A DNA stretch of 9,362 bases from positions 1 to 9,362 of the forward strand of contig JBOGFI010000158.1 in assembly GCA_050743365.1 (NCBI GenBank), written 5' to 3'. The stretch's first letter is position 1; the number at the start of each line of letters is the position of its first letter. A model generated the notes under the pieces. That model was given only the letters and a program-made list of their open reading frames with translations. It did not search any database and was not told where the DNA came from. The translations under genes and the position numbers were made by a program. Shown piece after piece: positions 1 to 6,548 of the stretch. This stretch comes from JBOGFI01 sp050743365 (GTDB lineage Bacteria > Actinomycetota > Acidimicrobiia > IMCC26256 > JACDBD01).

Positions 1-26
1 GATCCCGCCAGCTCTCCCGATCGGGC

Positions 27-1097
27 TCAGCCGTCGCCGGCACCGAGTTGCTCGGTCCGCTCGGCGGCGACGAGCGCGTCGACGATCGCGTCGATCTGGC
101 CGGCCAGCACCTGGTCGAGCGCGTGGAGCGTGACACCGACGCGGTGATCGGTCACGCGGTTCTCCTTGAAGTTGTACATACGCACCTTCTCGGACCGGCC
201 GCCGCCCTTCACCTGGTCCCGCCGGGTCGACGACACCTCCTGGGCCTGTTGCTCGCGCTCGAGCTCGAGGAGACGCGACCGGAGGATCCGCAGCGCCTTC
301 TCCTTGTTCTGGAGCTGGCTCTTCTCGTCCTGGCACGTCACGACCAGCCCGGTCGGCTTGTGCGTCATCCGCACCGCCGAGTCGGTGGTGTTCACCGACT
401 GCCCGCCGGGCCCGCTCGAGCGGTAGACGTCGATCTCGAGCTCGTTGGGGTCGATCCGGATGTCGACCTCCTCTGCCTCCGGTAGCACCGCGACGGTTGC
501 TGCGCTCGTGTGCACCCGCCCCTGGCTCTCGGTGACCGGCACCCGCTGCACGCGATGGGGGCCCGCCTCGTGCTTCAACCGCGACCAGGCGTCGGCGCCC
601 TTCACCACGAACGAGAGCTCGCGGAAGCCACCCATTTCGGACGGCTGGCTGCTGAGGGTCTCGACCTTCCAGCCGCGCGTCTCGGCGTACCGCTTGTACA
701 TGCTGAAGAGGTCGCCGGCCCAGAGGTTCGCCTCCTCGCCACCCTCCGCGCCCCGGATCTCGACGATCACGTTCTTGCCGTCGTTGGGATCGCGAGGGAC
801 GAGCAGCTCGCGCAGCCGGCCGTCGAGCTCGGACAGCCGTGCCTCCTTCTCCTCGAGCTCGAGCCGGAGGTAGTCGCGCATCTCGGCGTCGCTCTCGGCG
901 GCGAGCAGCTCGCGGGCGTCGGAGACATCGCGCTCGGTCCGGCGGTACTCGCGGTAGGCGTCGACGACCGGCTTCAGCTCGGCGCGGCGGCGTCCGGCGT
1001 CGCGCGCGCGAGCCTGGTCCCCGGCCGCGTAGAGCTCGGGGAGCTTCGACTCGAGCTTCTCGAGCTCGGCCTCGAGGTCGGCCAGCCGCTCGAACAT
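27..1097 (-). CDS. prfA: Peptide chain release factor 1 (RF1)
   Basis: Complete 356-residue class I release factor, which reads UAA and UAG in the ribosomal A site and triggers peptide release. The N-terminal quarter is a charged, Glu/Arg-rich helical region. The stop-codon recognition tripeptide is P-V-T at about residues 187-189, inside RVPVTESQGRVHTSA; this P-x-T form marks RF1, whereas RF2 has SPF. The catalytic GGQ lies at about 231-233 in SSGPGGQSVNTTDSAVR; its glutamine is the usual target of the methylase PrmC. Length matches the family (about 355-360). The frame is open to 1220, but I chose the ATG at 1097 because MFERLADLEAEL matches the family N-terminus. No strong Shine-Dalgarno precedes it, but TACGCT sits 7 nt upstream (see that entry). 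In related genomes prmC usually follows; here only 26 bases remain before the window edge. Identification is near certain. Confidence 0.97.
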   Translation of the reverse strand: MFERLADLEAELEKLESKLPELYAAGDQARARDAGRRRAELKPVVDAYREYRRTERDVSDARELLAAESDAEMRDYLRLELEEKEARLSELDGRLRELLVPRDPNDGKNVIVEIRGAEGGEEANLWAGDLFSMYKRYAETRGWKVETLSSQPSEMGGFRELSFVVKGADAWSRLKHEAGPHRVQRVPVTESQGRVHTSAATVAVLPEAEEVDIRIDPNELEIDVYRSSGPGGQSVNTTDSAVRMTHKPTGLVVTCQDEKSQLQNKEKALRILRSRLLELEREQQAQEVSSTRRDQVKGGGRSEKVRMYNFKENRVTDHRVGVTLHALDQVLAGQIDAIVDALVAAERTEQLGAGDG

Positions 1098-1104
1098 GCG
1101 ACCC

Positions 1105-1110
1105 AGCGTA
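1105..1110 (-). promoter_or_regulatory. Possible -10 element for prfA (leaderless type)
   Basis: On the minus strand TACGCT fits the TAnnnT form of actinobacterial -10 elements and ends exactly 7 nt before the prfA ATG. With normal spacing the transcript would begin at or next to the start codon, which would explain the lack of a clear ribosome binding site. No good -35 hexamer is seen at 16-18 nt (TTGCGC lies 20 nt away). This is inference from spacing only. Confidence 0.35.
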
Positions 1111-1120
1111 CCGGGCACAC

Positions 1121-1171
1121 TTTCTTGGTCGCGCAAATTCACGACCTGAGTCGGTGGATGGCAGGCCTTCG
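1121..1171. repeat. Left copy of junction repeat bracketing the accessory block
   Basis: This segment between the end of the DUF1501 gene and prfA starts with TCTTGGTCGCGC (1123-1134) and ends with TGGCAGGCCTTCG (1159-1171). The same 12-mer and 13-mer occur in the same order and orientation at 7163-7174 and 7254-7266, at the other end of the accessory block. The 24 bases between the two motifs show little similarity to the other copy. It may be a duplicated ancestral intergenic sequence, an insertion scar, or one member of a dispersed repeat family. The matches are directly visible; the interpretation is open. Confidence 0.6.
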
Positions 1172-1182
1172 AGCGTCGAACG

Positions 1183-2499
1183 TCAGCGCGCGAAGACGGG
1201 CAGCGTGTCGAAGTCGTCACCGAGGACGGGCTCGGGCTCGACGCCCAGCCAGTCGAGCCCGGTGGCGTAGAGCGAGCGGAAGTCGACCGTGTGCTCGAGG
1301 TTGCCGCCCCGGTCCAGCTTGCCCAGGCTCGGGGCCTCGCCGTAGCGGCCGCCCTTCACCTGCGGGCCCACGAGAAAGTGCACGTTGGCGGTGCCATGGT
1401 CGGTCCCGCTGCCGTTCTCCGCGGGCCGGCGCCCGAACTCCGAGACGGTCATGAGGACCACGTCGGCGGCGGCGCCGCCGATCGTGGTGAAGAAGTCCTC
1501 GATGCCGGCGTCGAGCTGCTCCATCAGCGCCGGATGGCGGTCGGCTTGCCCTTGGTGGGTGTCGAAGTCGCCGATGCCGCTGATGTACACGACGCGCGGC
1601 TTCGCCTCCGACCTCACCAGCTGCGCCGCCAGCGCCAGCGAGTCGACCACGCTGGCGTCGCCGTAGCGACCCTGCCCGGTCGCCGCGGCACGCTCGTCGT
1701 CCTCGAGCTCCTCGGCCTCGTCGCCGTAGCCCGCCAGCGCCGCTCCCAGCTCCTTGCGAGCGGTTCCGGTGAGGCCGATGGCCCGCTCCACCGTGCCCAC
1801 GAGGGTGGCGGAGTCGACCGATGCCGGCGCGAAGCCCGACCAGGCCGCGAGGAGGCCGTCGGCATCGTCGACCCATGCGGGCAGGCGGGGCTCGAGGCCG
1901 GTGGCATCGACGATCGACGTGGCGAACGACTGCTCGCCGAGCAGCGCGCGCGAGGGGCTGGGCCCGATGCCGACGGCCGCCAGCGGGTCGTCGAAGCCGA
2001 CGGTGCCGTCGAGGTAGCGTCCGAGCCACCCCGCGTTCCCGCTGCCGCCCCGGGCCGACCACCAGATGTCGAACGACCCGAAGTGGGACAGGTCGGGCTC
2101 GGGGTAGCCGATGCCCTCGACGACGGCCACCTGGCCTGCCTCGAAGCGCTCCGCGAGCTTGGGCAGGTTGGGGTGGAGGCCGACCTGACGGTCGAGCTCG
2201 ATTGGGTCGGTGACGGCGAGCGTCGGGCGGAGATCGAAGTACACACCGTCGTTCAACGGCACGACCGTGTTGAGGCCGTCGTTGCCGCCGCCGAGCTCGA
2301 CGACGACGAGGGTGCGCCCCGCCGCCGACCCGAGCTCGCCCGGCCCGAGAGCGCCGGCGCCTGTCGCGGTGGACGGGTCGCGGCGCCAGACGGTGACCCC
2401 GTACCCGCCGGCGACCGCGGCGGTGGCGGCGACGCCGACGCCGGTCAGGAACCGCCGACGCGAGACCCCGGCTTCCATGTCTCGCTGCCGGTCCCTCAT
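1183..2499 (-). CDS. DUF1501 family secreted protein (Tat signal)
   Basis: A 438-residue protein of the DUF1501 family, which I recall as distant kin of the alkaline phosphatase/sulfatase superfamily; its substrate is unknown. The N-terminus has a twin-arginine motif SRRRFL (residues 13-18) and then an Ala/Gly/Val-rich hydrophobic stretch (about 19-36), so export by Tat is likely; no lipobox cysteine follows. Family landmarks are GGGNDGLNTVVPLND (70-84), LSHF (137-140), DFDTHQGQ (311-318), SEFGRRPAENGSGTDHGT (353-370) and a C-terminal LGDDFDTLPVF. The ATG at 2499 is chosen because it overlaps the stop of the upstream DUF1800 gene as ATGA, implying translational coupling; an in-frame ATG at 2478 would also keep the Tat motif. 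DUF1800-DUF1501 pairs recur in many bacteria, which suggests the products act together. Length is normal for the family and no defect is seen. Confidence 0.93.
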   Translation of the reverse strand: MRDRQRDMEAGVSRRRFLTGVGVAATAAVAGGYGVTVWRRDPSTATGAGALGPGELGSAAGRTLVVVELGGGNDGLNTVVPLNDGVYFDLRPTLAVTDPIELDRQVGLHPNLPKLAERFEAGQVAVVEGIGYPEPDLSHFGSFDIWWSARGGSGNAGWLGRYLDGTVGFDDPLAAVGIGPSPSRALLGEQSFATSIVDATGLEPRLPAWVDDADGLLAAWSGFAPASVDSATLVGTVERAIGLTGTARKELGAALAGYGDEAEELEDDERAAATGQGRYGDASVVDSLALAAQLVRSEAKPRVVYISGIGDFDTHQGQADRHPALMEQLDAGIEDFFTTIGGAAADVVLMTVSEFGRRPAENGSGTDHGTANVHFLVGPQVKGGRYGEAPSLGKLDRGGNLEHTVDFRSLYATGLDWLGVEPEPVLGDDFDTLPVFAR

Positions 2500-3785
2500 G
2501 CGACTGCGTACTCCGGTGAGGTGAACACGAGCGCGAGGCGCCGGCCGGGATCGCGCTCGCCGGCCACGACGTCGCGGGACCGCTCGGTCATGTCGAAGAC
2601 GCCGAAGCGCGCGAACAGGGCGTCCACGTCGTCGGTGAACGCGGCATCGGGCGCGGCCGCGACCGCGGCCAGGAGGTCGAAGGTGTGCACGAGCTGATGG
2701 GGCCCGAGCAGGCTCTCCCCGCCGAGGAAGCCGCCCACGTTGGGGGGCACGAACGGGATGTAGCCGACGGCGCGCAGCGCCTGGCCCGTGGCGCTGATCC
2801 CGTTGCGCGACTCCACCCTCCCACCGAGCTCGAGCGCGGCGCCCGGCACGGCCTGGAGGAGCCCCACGACCTTCTCGACCGGGGTACGCGCCTTGGCGCG
2901 CACGGCGTCGTCGTCGGTGAAGGCAGCCTCGGCGACGATGGACTCGACCAGCCCGAGGATCGCGTAATCGTTGCGGAACCGGTCGCCGAGCCTGATCGCG
3001 GTGGCTTCGTCGGGTTCGACGCCCACGAGCTCGCGGTACAGCTTCGACGCCACGAAGCGCCCGGTGGCAGGCTGGTCGAGGATGACGTCGAGGGCGGCAT
3101 CCATGTCGTGGTTGCCCGTGACGCCGAGCAGCGTCTTCTCCCCGCCGTCGTGGCGCCGCGGGACGAAGTAGGCGCCCCAGAGCCGGACGTCGTCGCGGCG
3201 GAAGCGGGGCCGGGGCACGTTCACCACCCACCCGCTGAACGCCCGCGACGCCTCGACTACGTCGTCCTGGGTGTAACCGCCGCCGATGCCGAGCGTGAAC
3301 AGCTCGAGGCATTCCCGCCCGAAGTTCTCGTTCACCTGCCCGGCGGCGTTCGTGACCCCGTCGAGGTAGAGGAGCATCGCCGGGTCCTTGGCCACCGCCC
3401 GTAGCAGGTCGGCGAAGCTCCCGGTGGCGTGCCGGCGGATCGTGAGGTGCTGCTGGTACAGGAGGTACGGGACCCGAACCTTGGCCAGGCTGGTGGCGAA
3501 GTGGTCGTGCCAGAACCAGACCAGACGCTCCTCGACCAGGCGGGGGCTGGAGCGCATCTGCTCGACCCACCACGTGATGGGCCCGGCGATCTCGCTGATC
3601 CGTCGCTCCCGCACGTCCGCCGGCGGGGCGAGCTCGTAGGGAGCCGCCGGGGGGGCGGACAGGTCGAGCGCCGCCGCCACCGCGGCGTCGGGATCGGCGA
3701 GCGCGGCGACCATGTCCGGGTGGGCGCCCATCGAGAGCCGGCGCACGACGTGCGCCACCCGCTCCCGGTCGCTCACCTTCGCCAT
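2496..3785 (-). CDS. DUF1800 family protein
   Basis: A 429-residue DUF1800 protein of unknown biochemical role. Typical landmarks in order are HVVRRLSMGAHPD near the N-terminus (12-24), LVWFWHDHFATS (88-99), AVAKDPAMLLYLDG (130-143), NENFGRECLELFTLG (152-166), YTQDDVVEASRAFSGW (171-186), KTLLGVTGNHD (217-227), PATGRFVASKLYREL (239-253), TPVEKVVGLL (301-310) and PPNVGGFLGGE (347-357). No signal peptide or membrane segment is evident, unlike its exported partner. It is the first gene of a two-gene unit with the DUF1501 gene, sharing a 4-nt ATGA overlap. The start at 3785 (MAKVSDRERV) fits the family, although no strong ribosome binding site precedes it. The 229-bp gap before it, with several hairpins, suggests transcription separate from the oxidoreductase genes. 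I saw no convincing promoter. Confidence 0.93.
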   Translation of the reverse strand: MAKVSDRERVAHVVRRLSMGAHPDMVAALADPDAAVAAALDLSAPPAAPYELAPPADVRERRISEIAGPITWWVEQMRSSPRLVEERLVWFWHDHFATSLAKVRVPYLLYQQHLTIRRHATGSFADLLRAVAKDPAMLLYLDGVTNAAGQVNENFGRECLELFTLGIGGGYTQDDVVEASRAFSGWVVNVPRPRFRRDDVRLWGAYFVPRRHDGGEKTLLGVTGNHDMDAALDVILDQPATGRFVASKLYRELVGVEPDEATAIRLGDRFRNDYAILGLVESIVAEAAFTDDDAVRAKARTPVEKVVGLLQAVPGAALELGGRVESRNGISATGQALRAVGYIPFVPPNVGGFLGGESLLGPHQLVHTFDLLAAVAAAPDAAFTDDVDALFARFGVFDMTERSRDVVAGERDPGRRLALVFTSPEYAVA

Positions 3786-4014
3786 GCGCTCAGTCTCGAC
3801 CCCGCCCGTGAGGAGACTGTGAAGCCACGCTCAGGCTGCGTTCATGCTCGCGAGGCGCCGAGGGCGTCGGCAGCTGCCGGGCCGGTTCGGTCCGAGCCCG
3901 CCGAGACCCGGCTCGGAGAGCCGAGCAGCCCGGAGGGCTGCGAGCAGGGGCTCGGCGGTCGTGAGGACCGGGCCCGGCAGCGCCGATTCCCCTCGGCGCC
4001 GGTCACGCGCTCTG
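3786..4014. other. Structured intergenic region between the two accessory modules
   Basis: This 229-bp gap follows the luciferase-like gene and precedes the DUF1800 gene. I see no gene in it. It holds at least three perfect short inverted repeats: GCTCGG/CCGAGC (3911-3926), GCAGCCC/GGGCTGC with a 3-nt loop (3925-3941), and GCGCCGA/TCGGCGC (3980-3999). The first two overlap by two bases, so they could be mutually exclusive folds. A promoter for the DUF1800-DUF1501 unit should lie in 3786-3910, but no hexamer pair there is good enough to call. Confidence 0.5.
3980..3999 (-). terminator. Possible terminator hairpin after the luciferase-like gene
   Basis: GCGCCGA and TCGGCGC form a perfect 7-bp stem with a 6-nt loop, 15 nt past the stop codon on the minus strand. 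No T-run follows, as is common for GC-rich actinobacterial terminators, so it could instead be a 3'-end-stabilising hairpin. Confidence 0.4.
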
Positions 4015-5385
4015 TCAGCTGGTGCGGTAGGCCTCGAGGACGGAGTGGTCGCCGGCGGCGCTGTCCTCGGCCACCTGGTCGAGGAAGCGGTGGAAGTCGT
4101 CCGAGCCCGTGCGGTCGGCGATAGCCCGCGGGATGGCCGGGAAGTCGTAGTCGGGTGCCGGCAGCGGGGGGTGGTCCTCGGCCGGCTTGCGCGCCAACAC
4201 CTTGTCGACCACGGGACCGAGGCGCTTCGCCTTGTCTCGCTCCGCGCGCTCGTCGCGCTCCTTGAACTCGGGCAGCACCTTGCACCCGAACAGCTCGAGG
4301 CTCTCCATGATGTGGTCGTGCCGGTTCTTGCCGGCCTGGCTGACGAAGATGACCTGGTCGACCCCGCATTCCTCGTAGCGACGCAAGAAGTCGCGTATCT
4401 GGTCGGGTGTCCCGACTGCGCCCCGCAGGCCGCCCAGGCCGCCCTCGACGACCTTGGCGCCGAGCCGGTCGTTGTTCGCGGCCGCGGCCTGCACCGCCTC
4501 GGGGTCGAAGCCGTGCTCGCCGCGCCGCCTCTGGTACTCGGCCCAGACGTCGGTCTGTCCGGGATGGTGGCGTCCGAACACGTAGTAGTGCGCGAGCGAG
4601 TAGCCGAAGAAGTTGGCGCCCTCGAGCCCCCGCAGCAGGGCCTGGTCCTCGTCGGGGTGGCACATGAACGTGGAGACGCAGGCGACGTTGGCGTTGACGG
4701 CGTCGCCGATCGGCACGCCCTCGCGCTCGAGAGTGCCGGAGTAGTCGGCGATCCAGTGGCGGGCCTCCTCGGGATCGACGAACGCGAAGGTCAGCGCGCC
4801 GATGCCCTTCTGCGCGGCGAGGTGCATCGTGTCGCGACGGCTGCACGCAACCCAGACCGGCGGGTGCGGCTTCTGGCGCGGCTTGGGCACGACGTTCCGG
4901 GGCGGCATGGTGAGGAAGTCGCCGGCGTGACCGGTGAACGGCTCCTCGGTCAGGCAGCGCAGCGCCACCCGTAGGCCCTCCTCCCACATGGGGCGCTTCT
5001 GCTCGGGGTCGACGAGAAAGCCACCCAGCTCGGCCTCCGACGACGACTCGCCGGTGCCGAAGTCGACCCGGCCGTCGGAGACGAGGTCGAGCATGGCGAT
5101 GCGCTCCGCGACCCGAGCGGGGTGGTTGAACGCCGGCGGCGTCTGCACGATGCCGTGCCCCAGGCGCATGCGCCGGGTGCGCTGCGAGACCGCGGCGAGG
5201 AACACCTCGGGCGCGCTGGAGTGGCTGTACTCCTCCAGGAAGTGGTGCTCGACCTCCCACACGTAGTCGATGCCCAGCGAGTCGGCGAGCTCGCACTGCT
5301 CGAGCGCCTGCTGGAGCAGCGTGTACTCGGACTCCTCCTGCCACGGGCGCGGGAGCTGGTGCTCGTAGAACAGCCCGAACTTCAC
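4015..5385 (-). CDS. Luciferase-like (LLM) flavin-dependent oxidoreductase
   Basis: A 456-residue member of the bacterial luciferase-like monooxygenase superfamily, a TIM-barrel enzyme that uses reduced flavin (or F420 in some branches) and often O2; substrate unknown. It begins MKFGLFYEHQLPRPW and continues with LADSLGIDYVWEVEHHF (33-49), the S-H-S-S-APEVFLAA stretch (55-65), RMRLGHGIV (72-80), HPARVAERIAMLDLVSDGR (88-106), FGTGES (109-114) and a late GTPDQIRDFL (325-334). The start is GTG at 5385, supported by GAGG 5 nt upstream and by the family N-terminus; the frame runs open further upstream without similarity. The gene starts 10 nt after the stop of the ferritin-like gene, so the two are very likely co-transcribed. 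The last 85 or so residues (about 370-456) form a charged, then proline-rich tail beyond the usual core of about 340. Family is certain, substrate and cofactor unknown. Confidence 0.95.
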   Translation of the reverse strand: MKFGLFYEHQLPRPWQEESEYTLLQQALEQCELADSLGIDYVWEVEHHFLEEYSHSSAPEVFLAAVSQRTRRMRLGHGIVQTPPAFNHPARVAERIAMLDLVSDGRVDFGTGESSSEAELGGFLVDPEQKRPMWEEGLRVALRCLTEEPFTGHAGDFLTMPPRNVVPKPRQKPHPPVWVACSRRDTMHLAAQKGIGALTFAFVDPEEARHWIADYSGTLEREGVPIGDAVNANVACVSTFMCHPDEDQALLRGLEGANFFGYSLAHYYVFGRHHPGQTDVWAEYQRRRGEHGFDPEAVQAAAANNDRLGAKVVEGGLGGLRGAVGTPDQIRDFLRRYEECGVDQVIFVSQAGKNRHDHIMESLELFGCKVLPEFKERDERAERDKAKRLGPVVDKVLARKPAEDHPPLPAPDYDFPAIPRAIADRTGSDDFHRFLDQVAEDSAAGDHSVLEAYRTS

Positions 5386-5390
5386 TCTGG

Positions 5391-5394
5391 CCTC
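5391..5394 (-). promoter_or_regulatory. Ribosome binding site fixing the GTG start of the luciferase-like gene
   Basis: On the minus strand GAGG lies 5 nt before the GTG at 5385, just beyond the upstream stop codon (5396-5398). It supports the GTG over the in-frame ATG far upstream and suits reinitiation by ribosomes finishing the upstream gene. Confidence 0.6.
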
Positions 5395-5395
5395 A

Positions 5396-6505
5396 TCAGT
5401 ATGTCGCCGCCGGTGCGGCGGCGAACTTGCCGTCGGCGGCGGGGCGGATGCTGCCGAGCGCGTCGAACTCCTCGAGGAGGTCGTCGCCGCCCGGGTTTGC
5501 CCGCAGGGAGCGCTCGATCTCGCGTCGCGTCGTCTGGAGCATCTGCTCGCGGCGCGGGCCGAGCGAGTCGGCCAGACCGCGTTCCCAGAGCTCACCGATC
5601 ACCTCGGTGCCGGCCTGGTGGTGGCCGGATTCGCCGATGAACGTCCGGTCGCGCATCTCGGTGAGCGCGGTCTTCAGGTACTCGACGTGCGGTGTCTCGT
5701 CCCGGCGCACGTACGACACGATCAGGGCGGCTTCGCCCTCGCCGGCCACGAGATCGGTGTCGGAGAGCACCTCCTCGGCCCAGGCGAAGGTGTGGAACGC
5801 CGAGATCTCGATGAGCAGGATGCCGATCATCCTCTGCGCGAGCATCTCGAGGCCGAGGTCGAGGTCGTCGAACACGCGCGCCTCGAGCATCTGCCGGCGG
5901 ATCCTGTCGGGGTCGGGCGCGGTGCTGCCGCCACCGCTCAGGCCCATGCGCTCGAGCATGCGCGCGGTCTCGTCCTCGGTGACAGGGTGCTCGAAGGCGA
6001 TGTCGCGCGCCGCGAACCACATTTGCTTGTGGCCGGCCTCGCCCTCGAAGCCGGCTTCGTCGCGCGCGTGGGCCTCGAACAGGCCCCGGTCGAGATGCGC
6101 GAGCGCGGTGCCCTCGACGCTCTCGGCGAAGAACCGCTGCGGGTCGCCCACGTTTGCGTGCCGGATCATGGCCCCGAAGCCCTCGACCGTCCCGATGCGG
6201 GTGAGGATGGTGACGATCGGCTCGGACACTCCTTCTCGCAGCAGGAACTTGGCCTGGGCGACGTTGGGGTACGGCTCGGGCCAGGTCGAGAGGGGCACGT
6301 CGAGCAGGCCGGTGCCGAACTGCTCGCGATGGCGCTGCTGCCACGCCGCGATCGCGGGAAGGCGGAAGCGGGTCCGGGGCGAGTGGTAGGCGCCCTCGGC
6401 GTCGAAGCCGCCATGACAGCGCGTTCCCGCGGCGACCAGCGGCGTGTCGACCGGGTCCGAGGCCAGCAGCTCGGTCTCTTGCCAGACGGTCTGGAGGTTG
6501 CTCAT
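5396..6505 (-). CDS. Ferritin-like protein, putative diiron oxidase
   Basis: A 369-residue protein that I do not recognise by name. It carries two ExxH motifs, EAGH (156-159) and ETPH (270-273), each preceded by a helix with candidate acidic ligands: E128 or E131 in FAESVEGTALAH, and E233 in LLIEISAFHTF. The order E, ExxH, E, ExxH and the spacings (about 25-28 and 37 residues) match the four-helix diiron site of ferritin-like oxidases such as ribonucleotide reductase R2 (E. coli D84, E115/H118, E204, E238/H241). An O2-activating diiron oxidase or oxygenase is therefore inferred; substrate unknown. No signal peptide or membrane segment is seen. The start at 6505 (MSNLQTVWQE) has GAGG 5 nt upstream. 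It is first in a probable operon with the luciferase-like oxidoreductase and diverges from a TetR regulator across a 43-bp gap with an operator-like palindrome. A structural ferritin-like protein without catalysis is the alternative. Confidence 0.85.
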   Translation of the reverse strand: MSNLQTVWQETELLASDPVDTPLVAAGTRCHGGFDAEGAYHSPRTRFRLPAIAAWQQRHREQFGTGLLDVPLSTWPEPYPNVAQAKFLLREGVSEPIVTILTRIGTVEGFGAMIRHANVGDPQRFFAESVEGTALAHLDRGLFEAHARDEAGFEGEAGHKQMWFAARDIAFEHPVTEDETARMLERMGLSGGGSTAPDPDRIRRQMLEARVFDDLDLGLEMLAQRMIGILLIEISAFHTFAWAEEVLSDTDLVAGEGEAALIVSYVRRDETPHVEYLKTALTEMRDRTFIGESGHHQAGTEVIGELWERGLADSLGPRREQMLQTTRREIERSLRANPGGDDLLEEFDALGSIRPAADGKFAAAPAATY

Positions 6506-6515
6506 GGTTGCCTCG

Positions 6516-6531
6516 TACACCCACGCGTGTA
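6516..6531. promoter_or_regulatory. Possible second, weaker operator palindrome
   Basis: TACAC and GTGTA form a 5-bp inverted repeat with a 6-nt centre, next to and overlapping the stronger GTATAC palindrome. It could be a degenerate second site for the same TetR dimer or simply chance. Confidence 0.3.
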
Positions 6532-6533
6532 TA
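6528..6533 (-). promoter_or_regulatory. Putative -10 element for the ferritin-like/luciferase-like operon
   Basis: On the minus strand TATACA at 6533-6528 would place the transcript start near 6521, giving a 15-16 nt leader that contains the GAGG ribosome binding site. No good -35 element is found at 17 nt. A second candidate, TATACT at 6545-6540, has TTGCGG 15 nt upstream. Both lie in the operator-like palindrome. Confidence 0.4.
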
Positions 6534-6546
6534 CTCAACAGTATAC
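6529..6546. promoter_or_regulatory. Operator-like palindrome between TetR gene and divergent operon
   Basis: GTATACT-N4-AGTATAC is a perfect inverted repeat with 7-bp arms, ending 2 nt before the TetR start codon and 23 nt before the divergent start. Its position over the putative -10 elements of both directions is the classic layout for a TetR-family repressor that controls itself and its neighbour. Being the one AT-rich patch in a GC-rich region adds weight. Binding by this regulator is inferred. Confidence 0.7.
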
Positions 6547-6548
6547 CT

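Larger units (their letters stand above)
6508..6535 (+). promoter_or_regulatory. Putative sigma-70-type promoter of the TetR gene
   Basis: TTGCCT (6508-6513), a 16-nt spacer and TATACT (6530-6535) precede the TetR ATG at 6549. Transcription would begin near 6542, leaving a leader of only about 7 nt. The -10 hexamer lies inside the operator-like palindrome, so a bound repressor would block it. Confidence 0.5.

Noticed and set aside
510..2697. Long plus-strand open frames opposite prfA and the DUF1501 gene.
   Set aside because: They are antisense to well-recognised genes, have no recognisable motifs, and result from the GC-rich third codon position.
2500..3573. The reading frame of the DUF1501 gene stays open far upstream, giving an apparent 796-residue fusion protein.
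   Set aside because: The upstream part is Arg/Pro-rich shadow sequence in another frame of the clear DUF1800 gene, and the Tat signal would become internal.
3842..5344. A 500-codon minus-strand frame over the luciferase-like gene.
   Set aside because: The LLM family sequence is in a different frame; this one is Arg-rich and motif-free.
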